Assembly (NCBI RefSeq): GCF_023715505.1
Contig: NZ_JAMBOH010000018.1
Coordinates: forward strand, 38,772 to 102,771
Source of the DNA: Neobacillus cucumis
Lineage (GTDB): Bacteria > Bacillota > Bacilli > Bacillales_B > DSM-18226
Direction: 5' to 3'
DNA: 64,000 nt
How positions within the stretch are numbered: the first letter of the stretch is position 1; every line of letters begins with the position of its first letter. The notes under the pieces are model-generated. The model was not told the origin of the DNA, made no database searches, and worked only from the letters and a program-made list of their open reading frames with translations. Shown piece after piece: positions 16,926 through 26,724 of the stretch. Both the position numbers and the translations under genes were made by a program.

Positions 16926-19900
16926 TTATTTCATTAAAGACTCTGCTAATTCCGCTAGGATTTGAACTTGTTTCTCTGTCAGATCTTTTTCGCCTTTCGC
17001 TTTCACCTCATTGATAAAAGCTTGCATCTGTCCATTTCTAGCAATCTTATTTCCTTTTTCCTCTGATGCTTTGGCAGCAGCAAGTTTTGTTTTTATAGAA
17101 GTGACGATGTCGGTATTTCCGCCTGCTTCAGTTAGGAACCGCTCTGTTAAGTTTCCTAAATTATCATAGCTAACAAAAACAGTAATTCTAATCGATTTGC
17201 TAGACTGGTTACCAGCCTTATCAGCAGCCTCAGCTGTCAAGGAATGGTTTCCTAATCCCAGCTCATAAGCAGGGGCGGATACATCCTTACAGGTAGAAGT
17301 GGCAATACCGGATAAAGGATCTAATGCTTCACATTTAACTGTGACTTGCTGGTCAACTCCAATCTCGGCGCCGTCTTTCACGGAGAAGTTAATTTCAGGT
17401 CCAGTTTGATCCAAATGAATACTTTCTGATTTCTTCGCCTCGATATTTCCTGCCTTATCAATACTCCAGTACTGTAAAACATGCTTGCCGTCTTTTTCAA
17501 TTTTCACAGTTGTACCATTCTGTTGTGACGCACCATTTAGTGAGTAATAAGTTGCGCCAATTCCAGAACCGAACTCATAGTCGTCAGCAGACAGATTGAC
17601 GGTTACAGGCTTATTGTACCAGCCGTCTTTTTCTTCGCCAACCACTTCATGCTCAGTTTCCGGGGCTGTAGTATCTTTTCTCTCCACCACATCAATGCTT
17701 GGAACCGGCGGCAGCGCCATACCTTCGCCGATGAAGAAGCTAGCATGCGGCGGCTGGTTATAGCCGATATTTTGCCATGCAACCGATAGTCTATATTGGG
17801 GGTCATGCATCAAGGTGTATATTCTATGTTCGGTTTCTTCCGTTGTCATATAAACGCGTAATGAACTGCTATCCTCGGTCCTCCAAATAACCTCTTCTCT
17901 CCAGTCACCAAATAAGTCTGCCTGAAGAACAGGATTTCCCTTAGTTGAGTTATTCGAGAGTGTTCCATCTGCCGTAAGCAGATTGACTAGTTTATTATTT
18001 CTATAATCCCATTTATCAATTGTACCCACACCAGTGCCTTTGTCTGCATCCCATTTATGGTCCACTAATTCACGTTGTAGGTCACCGTCCCACCAAATGG
18101 CGAAGTTGCTCGTTGGGATGTTATCGGATATTTTTTCACCTTCTGCGGAATAAAGTCCACCTACACGACTGTTCCATTCACCAGAAATGGCCCATGCCTC
18201 TTCCCCTTTATATCTAGGGTCGATGTCAGCTGTAAGACCACGGCCTGTATCCTGTCCCGTTTTGACTCCCCAAAGGATTTGTCCGGTTTCAGCATCACGC
18301 ATATCATAGCCATATGGGGCGTCTGTATGTTCTTGGACTCCGAAAACTTCAAGCCCAGGACGATTTGGAAGTAAATCCCCGACATGAAGGGCGTCGCCAT
18401 GACCTAAACCAGTGGTATAAAGGCCCTTTCCATCATCATCGACAACCATTTGACCGTAAACAATTTCATCCTTACCATCCTTGTCAATATCAGCGACACT
18501 TAAAGTATGGTATCCCTGACCGGCATAATCGCCGTTACCTTCATCATTGGAATCGAAAACCCATTGCTTCGTCAGCTTTCCATTTTTCCAAGTATAGGCA
18601 GCAAGAACAGTTCGTGTATAATAACCGCGTGCCATAATGAAGCTTGGATGTTCACCATCTAAATAAGCCACTCCTGCCAGGAAGCGATCGACACGGTTTC
18701 CATAGGAATCTCCCCAAGAAGCAACATCACCACGCGGCGGATCATAATCAGTTGTAGTCAATGCTTTTCCTGTTTCTCCTTCAAAGACAGTCAAATACTC
18801 AGATCCTTGGAGAACATAACCGGTGCTATTGCGATGATCCGCATCTGCTCTGCCAATAACGGTTCCTTTTCCGTCTATGGTTCCATCGGCTGTTTTAAAA
18901 ACAACCTCTGCTTTTCCATCGCCATCAAAATCATACACTAAGAATGGTGAATAGTGAGCCCCGGCACGAATATTTTTCCCTAAATCAATCCGCCACTTAA
19001 AGGTACCATCCATCTCGTATGCATCCACATATACATTTCCGGTATAGCCTGATTGGGAATTATCCTTTGAATTGGAAGGATCCCATTTTAGAACTAATTC
19101 ATATTGACCATCACCATCTAAGTCCCCTACACTCGCGTCATTTGCCCGATAGGTATAGGGATCACCAAGTGGTGTAATACCATCCTGTGGTTTTTTAAGC
19201 GGGATATCCATGTAATTTTTATTCAAAACCTTAGTTTTTTCCTGTGACTTTCTTTCCTTACCATTTACAATTGCACGGATCTCATAGACTGAATCAGCCC
19301 TACCATCTTTATCTACATAGTTGGTGCTCGAAGTAATCGGCTTGTCATTAATCTTTTTACCATCACGATATACGTTAAAGCTAATGTCAGCAGGATCAGT
19401 ACCAAGCATTCTCCAGCTTACATAAACACCATCATTTGTCTTAATGGATACTGGCGCCCGGTCGATATCTTCCATTTGCCGCTTTAATACCGTTACTGCT
19501 GGGGTGTCAAGAATATCAGAAAGTTCAGAGATACCGCCTGCATTCACAGCTGCTACTTTATAAAAATAAGGTATCGTCGTTAAGACGGTCTCATCCTTAT
19601 ATGAAGCGCTTTTCGATTTACCAATCAGTTGGTACGTGCCATCTTGCTTTTTGGAACGGTACACATTATAAGTAACCGCACCCTCGACCTGATCCCAGCT
19701 AATGGTTAAATCATTTTTATTCACCTTTCCAACCTTAAGATTGCTAGGTTTCACTGCTACTGGCTGCGATGGATCTATCATTCTCACATCCAATGGCATG
19801 GAAGGGACAGTTTCCACATTTGCATTATCAATGGTTGTTGCTGCATATTGATACTCTAAACCAACATCAACCGTAGTATCTTTATAGGAATTAGTGTTAG

Positions 19901-22004
19901 CGCTGCCTACTAACACAAAATCCTTTGTACCGGCAATCTTACGGTAAACATTATATTTTACTGCATCTTCAACGCCTTTCCATGAAAGTGTTACAGACGG
20001 CTGGTTAACATCCAATGACTGTTGTTCGACTTTTAGTTCTGATGGAGCTAGTAAGATTGGAGTGATTTCCAACCCATTTACAATACCTGTCGTTCCGCCA
20101 AAGCTAAAATTCATTTGTCCATCTTTTACAGATACCTGTGAAACAACCTTAGTAGTATAGTTTTGTTTAGGCGCTGAGATCGTTCCATAATCCTGGCCTT
20201 CGATTCCGAGAGTGGTTCTGGCACTTCCTAAGAAATCTCCCACGTACACTTTTACAGCATAAAGTCCGTTAGGCAGGTCCACATTAAATTTCCAGCCAAC
20301 ATTAAAGTAGCCAAGCCAATCGCGAAGCAAATCGCCGCCAGTACCTCGGTCACGGCCAATCATACCAGTAGGATCGACAATTCCATAGCCTTTTTCTTTC
20401 GAATATTTTGTTGAGAGGTTTACCCCTGTATAACCTTCCATAATAGGGTTACCTGCTAAGCCGAAGTCGTATTTCAATGTGGCTGTTTTAGTTGTCACCC
20501 GTACAGCTTCTGATTTTTCAGATTCACCTTTTCCGTTCACAGCAGAAACAACTAAATCATAGGTTTTTCCTTCTTCCATTCCTGATACATTTAGTCGAGG
20601 AATGGTGGAGGTGCCGATTAAGGAATAGTCACTTGCATTAGATAGCTTACGATACACCTTGTAGATATCTGTACCTTCCACCTCGTTCCATGTTAGCAGC
20701 GCTCCGGCATTGCTAATACTGCTTGCAACGAGTTTAGTAGGTTTTGCTGGTACATTTGCAGGAGGTTCAATCCCGGTTACATATGAGGATAAAGGAATAT
20801 TCAGTTTTTTCACTTCTTCCGAAATTAACCTGGCCATTTGAATGGCTCCATAATCCTGGAAATGTGTATTATCTTGGGATCCATTTGGAAATGCCCCATA
20901 AATCCCCGGATCTAATTGAAGAAAGACGGAAATTGAGCCTTCAGGACCAATTGAATCATAATACGCTACGCTTCGAGCACTTAAATCAACAAGATCAACG
21001 TTTAGTTCCTCCGCTACTTCCTTCATCCCTTGAACATATTCAGGGAAACTGACGTTAAACTTACCCGTGTCTGGATTAAAGTCACGTCTTCCCATTGGTG
21101 TAACAAGAATCGGAACCGCACCGCGCTGGCGGGCACCGTTAATGTATGTTTTTAGATAATTTTTATAATCAGGGACAGATGCATAACGCTCTGGGACACT
21201 AATGGTCGCATCATTATGACCAAACTGGATAAAGAAATAATCGTTTGGTTTAATTTCTCTTAACACCGTGTCCAATCTGCCTTCATTGATAAAGGATTTT
21301 GAGCTTCTTCCTCCAATTGCATGGTTTTTAAACGTGATATCGGAGCTGAAAAAACGGGAGATCATTTGCCCCCATCCAGCCTGCGGTCTCCAATATTCAT
21401 CATAGGTTTGGACTGTAGAGTCACCCGCTATGTAAACCGTAGGAAGTTCTCCGGCCGATCGCTCAGGAAGTTTTTCAATCGTCAAACCATTTAGTTTTGG
21501 ATTAGTTCCTGTCAATTCAACCGTTAATTGACCGTCAACGAGGGCGATATCAAAGCTGCGTTCCATATATTCACCAGATGCCATTGTTGTATCTTGGATT
21601 TTTTGAATATTTTCAGCTTTAACGCCCGTCACAGTTCCTTCAGTCTCATCTCCTGAAATAACCGTAACGGAATAATCTCCGTTTGGCAGGTCAACATTAA
21701 AGGACGTTCCCGCCGTAGTAATAAAGTCAGACTTTACCTCATCCGCTGTGTTTCTGTCAACTGAAGATACCTTAGAGGGATCGGCAAAGCCATACCCATT
21801 TTCAGCCGTGTATGCAGTCTCTGAAGAAACTTGAAGGTAACCTTCCTTTACTTTACTTGAAGGTGTTCCAAAATCAAACTTTTTCAATATTGGGGTTTCT
21901 GCTGCCGATACTTGCAGAACTGCACCTGGAATCGAAGCCAATATCAGTAAAAAACTAAGGATAATGGCCATCAACCTTTTCATTTCATCTCTTTTAATAT
22001 TCAA
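16926..22004 (-). CDS. secreted rhamnogalacturonan acetylesterase (CE12) - rhamnogalacturonan lyase (PL11) fusion
   Basis: A 1692-residue multidomain enzyme for the rhamnogalacturonan-I backbone of pectin. Approximate order: signal peptide 1-35; galactose-binding-like FDFG domain 42-180; CE12 esterase 190-415 (GDSTVQTY with Ser196, GGRSS, GHND, DNTHF); FN3 420-505; second FDFG domain 510-655; two FN3 660-840; PL11 lyase 845-1455 (NDASVGDLDGDGQYELVLKW and other Ca-binding repeats); Ig-like domains 1460-1600; helical tail to 1692. Start is TTG 22004, seven bases after AGGAGG. It would remove acetyl groups and cut the same chain. No cell-wall anchor motif is visible. A cre site lies upstream. 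Confidence 0.92.
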   Translation of the reverse strand: MNIKRDEMKRLMAIILSFLLILASIPGAVLQVSAAETPILKKFDFGTPSSKVKEGYLQVSSETAYTAENGYGFADPSKVSSVDRNTADEVKSDFITTAGTSFNVDLPNGDYSVTVISGDETEGTVTGVKAENIQKIQDTTMASGEYMERSFDIALVDGQLTVELTGTNPKLNGLTIEKLPERSAGELPTVYIAGDSTVQTYDEYWRPQAGWGQMISRFFSSDITFKNHAIGGRSSKSFINEGRLDTVLREIKPNDYFFIQFGHNDATISVPERYASVPDYKNYLKTYINGARQRGAVPILVTPMGRRDFNPDTGKFNVSFPEYVQGMKEVAEELNVDLVDLSARSVAYYDSIGPEGSISVFLQLDPGIYGAFPNGSQDNTHFQDYGAIQMARLISEEVKKLNIPLSSYVTGIEPPANVPAKPTKLVASSISNAGALLTWNEVEGTDIYKVYRKLSNASDYSLIGTSTIPRLNVSGMEEGKTYDLVVSAVNGKGESEKSEAVRVTTKTATLKYDFGLAGNPIMEGYTGVNLSTKYSKEKGYGIVDPTGMIGRDRGTGGDLLRDWLGYFNVGWKFNVDLPNGLYAVKVYVGDFLGSARTTLGIEGQDYGTISAPKQNYTTKVVSQVSVKDGQMNFSFGGTTGIVNGLEITPILLAPSELKVEQQSLDVNQPSVTLSWKGVEDAVKYNVYRKIAGTKDFVLVGSANTNSYKDTTVDVGLEYQYAATTIDNANVETVPSMPLDVRMIDPSQPVAVKPSNLKVGKVNKNDLTISWDQVEGAVTYNVYRSKKQDGTYQLIGKSKSASYKDETVLTTIPYFYKVAAVNAGGISELSDILDTPAVTVLKRQMEDIDRAPVSIKTNDGVYVSWRMLGTDPADISFNVYRDGKKINDKPITSSTNYVDKDGRADSVYEIRAIVNGKERKSQEKTKVLNKNYMDIPLKKPQDGITPLGDPYTYRANDASVGDLDGDGQYELVLKWDPSNSKDNSQSGYTGNVYVDAYEMDGTFKWRIDLGKNIRAGAHYSPFLVYDFDGDGKAEVVFKTADGTIDGKGTVIGRADADHRNSTGYVLQGSEYLTVFEGETGKALTTTDYDPPRGDVASWGDSYGNRVDRFLAGVAYLDGEHPSFIMARGYYTRTVLAAYTWKNGKLTKQWVFDSNDEGNGDYAGQGYHTLSVADIDKDGKDEIVYGQMVVDDDGKGLYTTGLGHGDALHVGDLLPNRPGLEVFGVQEHTDAPYGYDMRDAETGQILWGVKTGQDTGRGLTADIDPRYKGEEAWAISGEWNSRVGGLYSAEGEKISDNIPTSNFAIWWDGDLQRELVDHKWDADKGTGVGTIDKWDYRNNKLVNLLTADGTLSNNSTKGNPVLQADLFGDWREEVIWRTEDSSSLRVYMTTEETEHRIYTLMHDPQYRLSVAWQNIGYNQPPHASFFIGEGMALPPVPSIDVVERKDTTAPETEHEVVGEEKDGWYNKPVTVNLSADDYEFGSGIGATYYSLNGASQQNGTTVKIEKDGKHVLQYWSIDKAGNIEAKKSESIHLDQTGPEINFSVKDGAEIGVDQQVTVKCEALDPLSGIATSTCKDVSAPAYELGLGNHSLTAEAADKAGNQSSKSIRITVFVSYDNLGNLTERFLTEAGGNTDIVTSIKTKLAAAKASEEKGNKIARNGQMQAFINEVKAKGEKDLTEKQVQILAELAESLMK

Positions 22005-22080
22005 CTAGTTTCCTCCTCTTCTCCCTATCTTTACTTTCAATTTTGCATATTATCGATCAATCATCTACCTCCCTCTTGGC

Positions 22081-22094
22081 TGGCAGCGCTTTCA
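22081..22094 (-). promoter_or_regulatory. cre site (CcpA) upstream of the rhamnogalacturonan enzyme
   Basis: On the minus strand TGAAAGCGCTGCCA matches the consensus TGNAANCGNTNNCA at every fixed position. It lies 77 bases before the start codon. Carbon catabolite repression by CcpA is inferred from the match. Confidence 0.75.
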
Positions 22095-22123
22095 ACAGTA
22101 ATCTTACCTCTAACTTTTTCTTC

Positions 22124-22151
22124 CTGAATATACAAAATTCAGACTATTCAG
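22124..22151. promoter_or_regulatory. three ATTCAG half sites, possible operator
   Basis: CTGAATA (22124-22130) is inverted relative to ATTCAG at 22137-22142 and to TATTCAG at 22145-22151. The cluster lies upstream of the cre site in front of the rhamnogalacturonan enzyme. It could bind a specific regulator. Inference only. Confidence 0.35.
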
Positions 22152-22236
22152 TTTAAAAATCAGTGGTCCAAGCAAAAATAAGTAAATTGTACTACGTTTA
22201 ACCGGTATCTTTATCCTATTTCAAGACGCAAAAAGC

Positions 22237-22258
22237 CAGGGTAGAATTTCCTACCCTG
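22237..22258 (-). terminator. intrinsic terminator of ftsH2
   Basis: Perfect 8-bp stem CAGGGTAG / CTACCCTG with loop AATTTC. On the minus strand GCTTTTTG follows. It lies 12 bases after the ftsH stop codon. Confidence 0.9.
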
Positions 22259-22269
22259 ACTCTTTTCTA

Positions 22270-24084
22270 TCAAGACTTTGCCATTAGAATCGACATAAAT
22301 TCGTCGCCGGTGATGGTTTCTTTTTCTAATAGATATTTAGTCAATTCATGCAGTTTATCTTTATTTCCCTCTAAAATTTGAATTGCTTTTTGGTGACAAG
22401 ATTTGATAATCTTAAGAATCTCAGCGTCCACTTTGGCTGCGGTTTCCGCTGATACCATTAATGAAGTATCACCGCCTAAATACGGGTTATTGACAGTTTC
22501 AAGGGCCATCATATCAAATTCATCACTCATACCAAATCTAGTAACCATCGCTCTGGCAATCTTGGTTGCTTGCTCAATATCATTGGAAGCCCCTGATGTG
22601 ACCGTTTTAAAAATGATTTCCTCCGCGGCACGGCCTCCCATATAAGTAGTGATTTTATCCAAGGCCTGCTCTTTCGACATCAAGACCGTTTCCTGCTCAT
22701 CTACCTGCATGGTATAACCTAGAGCACCAGACGTTCTTGGAATGATCGTTATTTTATGAACAGGTGCCGAGTGACTCTGTTTGGCTGCAACCAAGGCGTG
22801 TCCGATTTCATGGTATGAAATCGTTAATTTATCCTTCATCGATATAACTGCATTTTTGCGCTGATAACCGGCAATGACTACTTCAACAGACTCTTCTAAA
22901 TCATTTTGAGTTACCTTGTTCCGGCCTAATCTCACGGCTCTTAGGGCAGCCTCATTAATAATATTAGCTAAATCTGCACCAGATGCGCCTGATGTCGCCC
23001 TAGCAATCACATTAAAGTCGACTTCATCAGCCAATTTCACCTTTGCAGCATGAACGTTCAGAATTGATTCACGACCTTTCAAGTCAGGCAATTCAACCGG
23101 TACTCTTCGGTCAAATCGGCCTGGTCTTAATAGCGCCTTATCAAGCGTTTCCGGTCTATTCGTTGCGGCTAGAATAACGACGCCTTTATCGGCATCAAAT
23201 CCATCCATTTCGGTTAACAGCTGGTTCAATGTTTGTTCCCGTTCATCATTTCCCCCAGCCATTCCAGAATTACGGCTTTTCCCGATCGCATCTATTTCAT
23301 CAATAAACACGATACATGGGGCTTTTTCTTGGGCTTGTTTAAATAAATCTCTTACTCTAGCAGCCCCCATTCCGACAAACATCTCGACAAATTCAGAACC
23401 CGACATTGAGAAGAATGGAACCTTAGATTCCCCTGCAACAGCCTTTGCAAGGAGTGTTTTACCTGTTCCTGGGGGTCCTACTAACAGCGCTCCCTTTGGA
23501 ATATTTGCTCCAATTTCTTTATATTTTTTCGGATTATGAAGGAAGTCAACGATTTCCTGAAGAGCCTCTTTTGCTTCATCCTGCCCAGCGACATCTTTAA
23601 ACGTGATCCCTGTTTCGGTTTCAACATACACTTTGGCATTGCTTTTTCCGAAGGATAAAGGACCGCCTCCGCCCATCATCTTCCCTTGCATTTTCTTCAT
23701 TAACCATTGTCCAACAGCAATAAAAATGACGAATGGAAGAATCCAAGAAAGGATGAAATTTAACAGTGGCGAGGTTTCTTTTGGAATTACCTTTGTAAAT
23801 TTGACATCTGCTTTATGCAAACGGTCCACTAATTGAGGGTCTTCAATTGTTCCTGTTTTATAAAGCTTTTTAGCGGTGGATTTAAACGTAATCGTATTAT
23901 CTTCAATTTCGACTTGTTTTACTTTGCCTTTGTCCACCATGGTTAGGAAGGTACCATAATCGACTTCCTTTACAGAGTGGTTCGTGATCAATGGAAAAAT
24001 GAATGAATTTAGTAGCAGTATGATGACAATGGTTATTCCATAATAAAATATCAGTGGCTTCTTTGGTGGTTTTACTTGTTTCAC
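22270..24084 (-). CDS. ftsH: FtsH-like ATP-dependent zinc metalloprotease
   Basis: A 604-residue membrane AAA+ protease. Two N-terminal membrane segments (about 12-30 and 107-127) flank the outer domain. Walker A GPPGTGKT is at 203-210, Walker B IVFIDEID near 258-265, arginine fingers in RPGRFDRR (320-327) and the zinc site HEIGH at 425-429, with the third ligand expected in SGASNDIEQAT. It is shorter than B. subtilis FtsH (637), mainly at the C-terminus. It follows a TetR gene by 13 bases, not the tilS-hpt context of the housekeeping ftsH, so it is an accessory copy under TetR control. Confidence 0.93.
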   Translation of the reverse strand: MKQVKPPKKPLIFYYGITIVIILLLNSFIFPLITNHSVKEVDYGTFLTMVDKGKVKQVEIEDNTITFKSTAKKLYKTGTIEDPQLVDRLHKADVKFTKVIPKETSPLLNFILSWILPFVIFIAVGQWLMKKMQGKMMGGGGPLSFGKSNAKVYVETETGITFKDVAGQDEAKEALQEIVDFLHNPKKYKEIGANIPKGALLVGPPGTGKTLLAKAVAGESKVPFFSMSGSEFVEMFVGMGAARVRDLFKQAQEKAPCIVFIDEIDAIGKSRNSGMAGGNDEREQTLNQLLTEMDGFDADKGVVILAATNRPETLDKALLRPGRFDRRVPVELPDLKGRESILNVHAAKVKLADEVDFNVIARATSGASGADLANIINEAALRAVRLGRNKVTQNDLEESVEVVIAGYQRKNAVISMKDKLTISYHEIGHALVAAKQSHSAPVHKITIIPRTSGALGYTMQVDEQETVLMSKEQALDKITTYMGGRAAEEIIFKTVTSGASNDIEQATKIARAMVTRFGMSDEFDMMALETVNNPYLGGDTSLMVSAETAAKVDAEILKIIKSCHQKAIQILEGNKDKLHELTKYLLEKETITGDEFMSILMAKS

Positions 24085-24097
24085 GTTTGTGCCTCCA

Positions 24098-24709
24098 TTA
24101 TGAATCTTTCCGGATTAGTCCACTTTTTAGAAGATTCATTTCCATTTTATAATTAGCCAAAGCTTCTTGATTCGATAAATCCTTGGCAAACTTTTCTACG
24201 ACATTTCTTAGTGTGATGGTAAAGACGATTTGCAAGAGATGAAACAATTCCTTTTGATTAGAAATATTTAAGTTATTCATATTAAGAAAAGAAAGAAAAT
24301 CACTTAAACTGCCACTATGTTCTTGGCCCCTAAAGATTTTTGAAAAAGATAACTCGATTTTATAGGTCATATTTAAGAACGCATTTTTAAAAAAATGAAC
24401 ATCCTCTTCCTCCATAATAATAAGCTGATAGAACTCAATCATGGTTGGAAATAAATCCCCGTCATATTTTTTTAGTAAAACAATAAAGTTATTCCTAATA
24501 TGAATGACAAGATCATTTAATAGAAAGAAAAAGGCATCTTCTTTATCTTCAAAATATTGATAAAAGCTGCCGCGTGGAATATTGGCAGATTTTACGATAT
24601 TGGAGATAGAAGCTCCGTATAACGGAACTCTTGAAAACTCTTTTTTCATTGCCGCAATCAGTGTCTGTTTTTTTTCTTCCGGTAAATTTATAAAGGTGAT
24701 TTTGGGCAA
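24098..24709 (-). CDS. TetR/AcrR family transcriptional regulator
   Basis: A 203-residue repressor. The N-terminal helix-turn-helix is typical (YGASISNIVKSANIPRGSFYQYFEDKEDAFFFL, near residues 32-65, of which GSFYQYFEDKEDAF is the recognition end). The C-terminal ligand domain is not assignable. TTG start, seven bases after GGAGGAG. It is the first gene of a two-gene operon with the accessory ftsH. Twin palindromes in and after its promoter strongly suggest autoregulation. Confidence 0.93.
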   Translation of the reverse strand: MPKITFINLPEEKKQTLIAAMKKEFSRVPLYGASISNIVKSANIPRGSFYQYFEDKEDAFFFLLNDLVIHIRNNFIVLLKKYDGDLFPTMIEFYQLIIMEEEDVHFFKNAFLNMTYKIELSFSKIFRGQEHSGSLSDFLSFLNMNNLNISNQKELFHLLQIVFTITLRNVVEKFAKDLSNQEALANYKMEMNLLKSGLIRKDS

Positions 24710-24760
24710 AGGCTACTCCTCCAATCGTAACCACAATTTATAGGTGGATACATTTTTACA

Positions 24761-24812
24761 TGACAAGCTGTCACTATGAAACCATTCTATATGACAAAGT
24801 GTCACTTGTCAA
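24761..24812 (-). promoter_or_regulatory. promoter and twin operators of the tetR-ftsH operon
   Basis: On the minus strand TTGACA (24807-24812) and TAGAAT (24784-24789) are separated by exactly 17 bases. Operator 1, TGACA-AAG-TGTCA on the plus strand (24792-24804), fills the spacer. Operator 2, TGACA-AGC-TGTCA (24761-24773), lies about where transcription starts and beyond. Their centres are 31 bases apart, about three helical turns. This is the arrangement of an autorepressed TetR gene. Confidence 0.85.
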
Positions 24813-24961
24813 CGAATGAGAACGACGCTTGCATAAGTGAGAAAAAATAAGTATTTCAATATAAACGAATTTTAACTATTTTCTAAAAATTTGTTGTTTT
24901 AATTGGAAATTATTGATACTATTATTTTCGTTAAAAAATTTATTGACAGGGGGTTATAAGA

Positions 24962-25165
24962 ATGGGCAAAAAGTCCATCATTGTTTTACTATCCATTGTA
25001 CCGTTTATTTTCATGCTAGCGGCAATTCCATTTGTTAACCGAATCCAACCGATTATTTTTGGACTACCTTTCCTGGCGTTTTGGTTATTTTTCGGAATGC
25101 TAATCACTCCTTTATGTACCTTTACCATTTACAAATTACAAAAATCAGAAAGAAGTGCTGAGTAA
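24962..25165 (+). CDS. DUF3311 family small membrane protein
   Basis: A 67-residue protein with two membrane segments (about 6-26 and 32-56). It matches DUF3311 proteins that are regularly encoded just before a sodium:solute symporter (B. subtilis yhjC before yhjB). Its stop codon shares a base with the next start (TAATG), so translation is coupled. RBS CAGGGGG precedes the ATG. Presumably an auxiliary subunit of the symporter; the role is inferred. Confidence 0.88.
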   Translation: MGKKSIIVLLSIVPFIFMLAAIPFVNRIQPIIFGLPFLAFWLFFGMLITPLCTFTIYKLQKSERSAE

Positions 25166-26649
25166 TGCAGGGAAATCTTACAGCTTTGTTAATCACAGGA
25201 ATCATCGTTTTAGGGGTTGTCTTAATTGGTTTTTTATCAGGGAGAGATAAAAAGAACAGGAGTTCGGTCGAAGAATGGTCTGTTGGCGGAAGACGGTTTG
25301 GGACCTTACTGGTCTGGTTTTTAGTCGGCGCGGACCTTTATACAGCATATACCTTTTTAGGTTTAACTAGTACGGCTTATACTGGCGGAAGTCTTGCTTT
25401 CTTCGCCATTCCTTATACCATTATCGCGTATTTTATTTCTTATTTTTTCCTTCCTAAACTCTGGAAGTTTTCAAAGAATCATAAAATCACCACTTTAGCG
25501 GATTATGCCAAGGTACGTTTTAATAGTAAGTTTTTATCTTTCTTAATCGCTGCTGTTGGTGTGTTAATGCTCATTCCTTACATAGATTTGCAATTAGCAG
25601 GGATTCAAGATACGTTAACCGTAGCTGGAACAGGCTTTATCAATGTAAAAGTTGTCGTCATTGTTTCTTTCCTTTTAGTAGCGCTGTTTACATTTTTCAG
25701 TGGAATTAAGGGTCCAACCTATACGGCCGTTATTAAAGACATATTAGTTTGGGTAATCATGTTATTCCTAGTCGTCAATCTTCCTATTATTCATTTTGGA
25801 AGCTGGGGAGCGATGATTGATAAGGTTGCGACCGATTCACCACAGCTCTTAACCATCCCTACATCAGGTCCAAAAGGCATTCCATGGTTTTTAACGGCTT
25901 CACTAGTATCAGGGCTGGCCTTATTTATGTGGGCCCATGCGGCAACTGGTGTATTTACGGCAAAAAGTGCCGATGCACTTCGGAAGAATGCTGTATTTCT
26001 ACCATTATATAATATTGTTTTAATCCTGTTGATTTTCCTTGGCTTTGTAGCCTTTCATGTCCTTCCAGAGGGCACGAACCCAAGGTTTGCTCTATTAAAT
26101 TTGATTCAGGTTTCTTATGGAGGCGTTGTCCAAGGTTTAGCTTATTCAACGATTGCCCTTGCCTCTCTCATTCCTTGTTCCATTATGGCAATCGGGGCTT
26201 CGAATCTGTTTGCCAATAACATCTACCGTGATTTAATTAATCCGAACATCCAGCCGGCAAAACTTACTTTAGTCACTCGTTGTATGGTGTTTGTAGTTAT
26301 TGGATTAGCATTAGTGTTTGGAATGGTATTCCCTTCCGCACTCGTATCGCTGCAATTACTAGGGGTATCCGGTATGGTGCAAATCTTCCCAGCAGTTGTG
26401 TTTAGTCTTTTTTGGAAAAAACAAACCAAAGAAGCCACCATTGCAGGGTTACTAGTTGGTTTAGTGGTTACCTTCACTGTTTATGCGACTGGAAAATCTT
26501 TCGGAATCTATGAAGGATTCTGGGGATTGTTGGCCAATGTGGTTGTAACAGTTGTGCTTAATCCGTTGTTTACATCTAGGATTAAAAATAACCCTATTCT
26601 AGATCAGTTATTTGGTAAACAGGGAAATCATATGAAGAAGGGCGCTTAA
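25165..26649 (+). CDS. sodium:solute symporter family protein (YhjB-like)
   Basis: A 494-residue transporter with about 13 membrane segments. SSS family features are the N-terminal loop SVEEWSVGGRRFGTLL (near residue 35) and GADLYTAYTFLG (near 56). The class resembles B. subtilis YhjB and PanF-like symporters. Organic acid or pantothenate-like substrates are possible, but the substrate cannot be named. It ends in a strong terminator. Confidence 0.9.
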   Translation: MQGNLTALLITGIIVLGVVLIGFLSGRDKKNRSSVEEWSVGGRRFGTLLVWFLVGADLYTAYTFLGLTSTAYTGGSLAFFAIPYTIIAYFISYFFLPKLWKFSKNHKITTLADYAKVRFNSKFLSFLIAAVGVLMLIPYIDLQLAGIQDTLTVAGTGFINVKVVVIVSFLLVALFTFFSGIKGPTYTAVIKDILVWVIMLFLVVNLPIIHFGSWGAMIDKVATDSPQLLTIPTSGPKGIPWFLTASLVSGLALFMWAHAATGVFTAKSADALRKNAVFLPLYNIVLILLIFLGFVAFHVLPEGTNPRFALLNLIQVSYGGVVQGLAYSTIALASLIPCSIMAIGASNLFANNIYRDLINPNIQPAKLTLVTRCMVFVVIGLALVFGMVFPSALVSLQLLGVSGMVQIFPAVVFSLFWKKQTKEATIAGLLVGLVVTFTVYATGKSFGIYEGFWGLLANVVVTVVLNPLFTSRIKNNPILDQLFGKQGNHMKKGA

Positions 26650-26650
26650 C

Positions 26651-26700
26651 CTAAAAAAAGACCTATCCTTTTCTTGATAGAAAAGGTTGGTCTTTTTTTA
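26651..26700 (+). terminator. intrinsic terminator of the SSS operon
   Basis: Long stem: AAAAAAAGACC with inner CCTTTTC pairs with GAAAAGG and GGTCTTTTTTT. It begins one base after the stop codon region and ends in seven T. Confidence 0.92.
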
Positions 26701-26724
26701 GGTTTACTATTGGCTGCATACACT

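Noticed and set aside
17603..18637. ORFs on both strands inside the rhamnogalacturonan enzyme gene
   Set aside because: They lie wholly inside a well-supported 1692-codon gene and lack RBS or recognisable protein features.
22270..24084. HEIGH in the FtsH-like protein as a damaged zinc site
   Set aside because: HEIGH satisfies HExxH; the third residue varies in M41 proteases, and all other motifs are intact.
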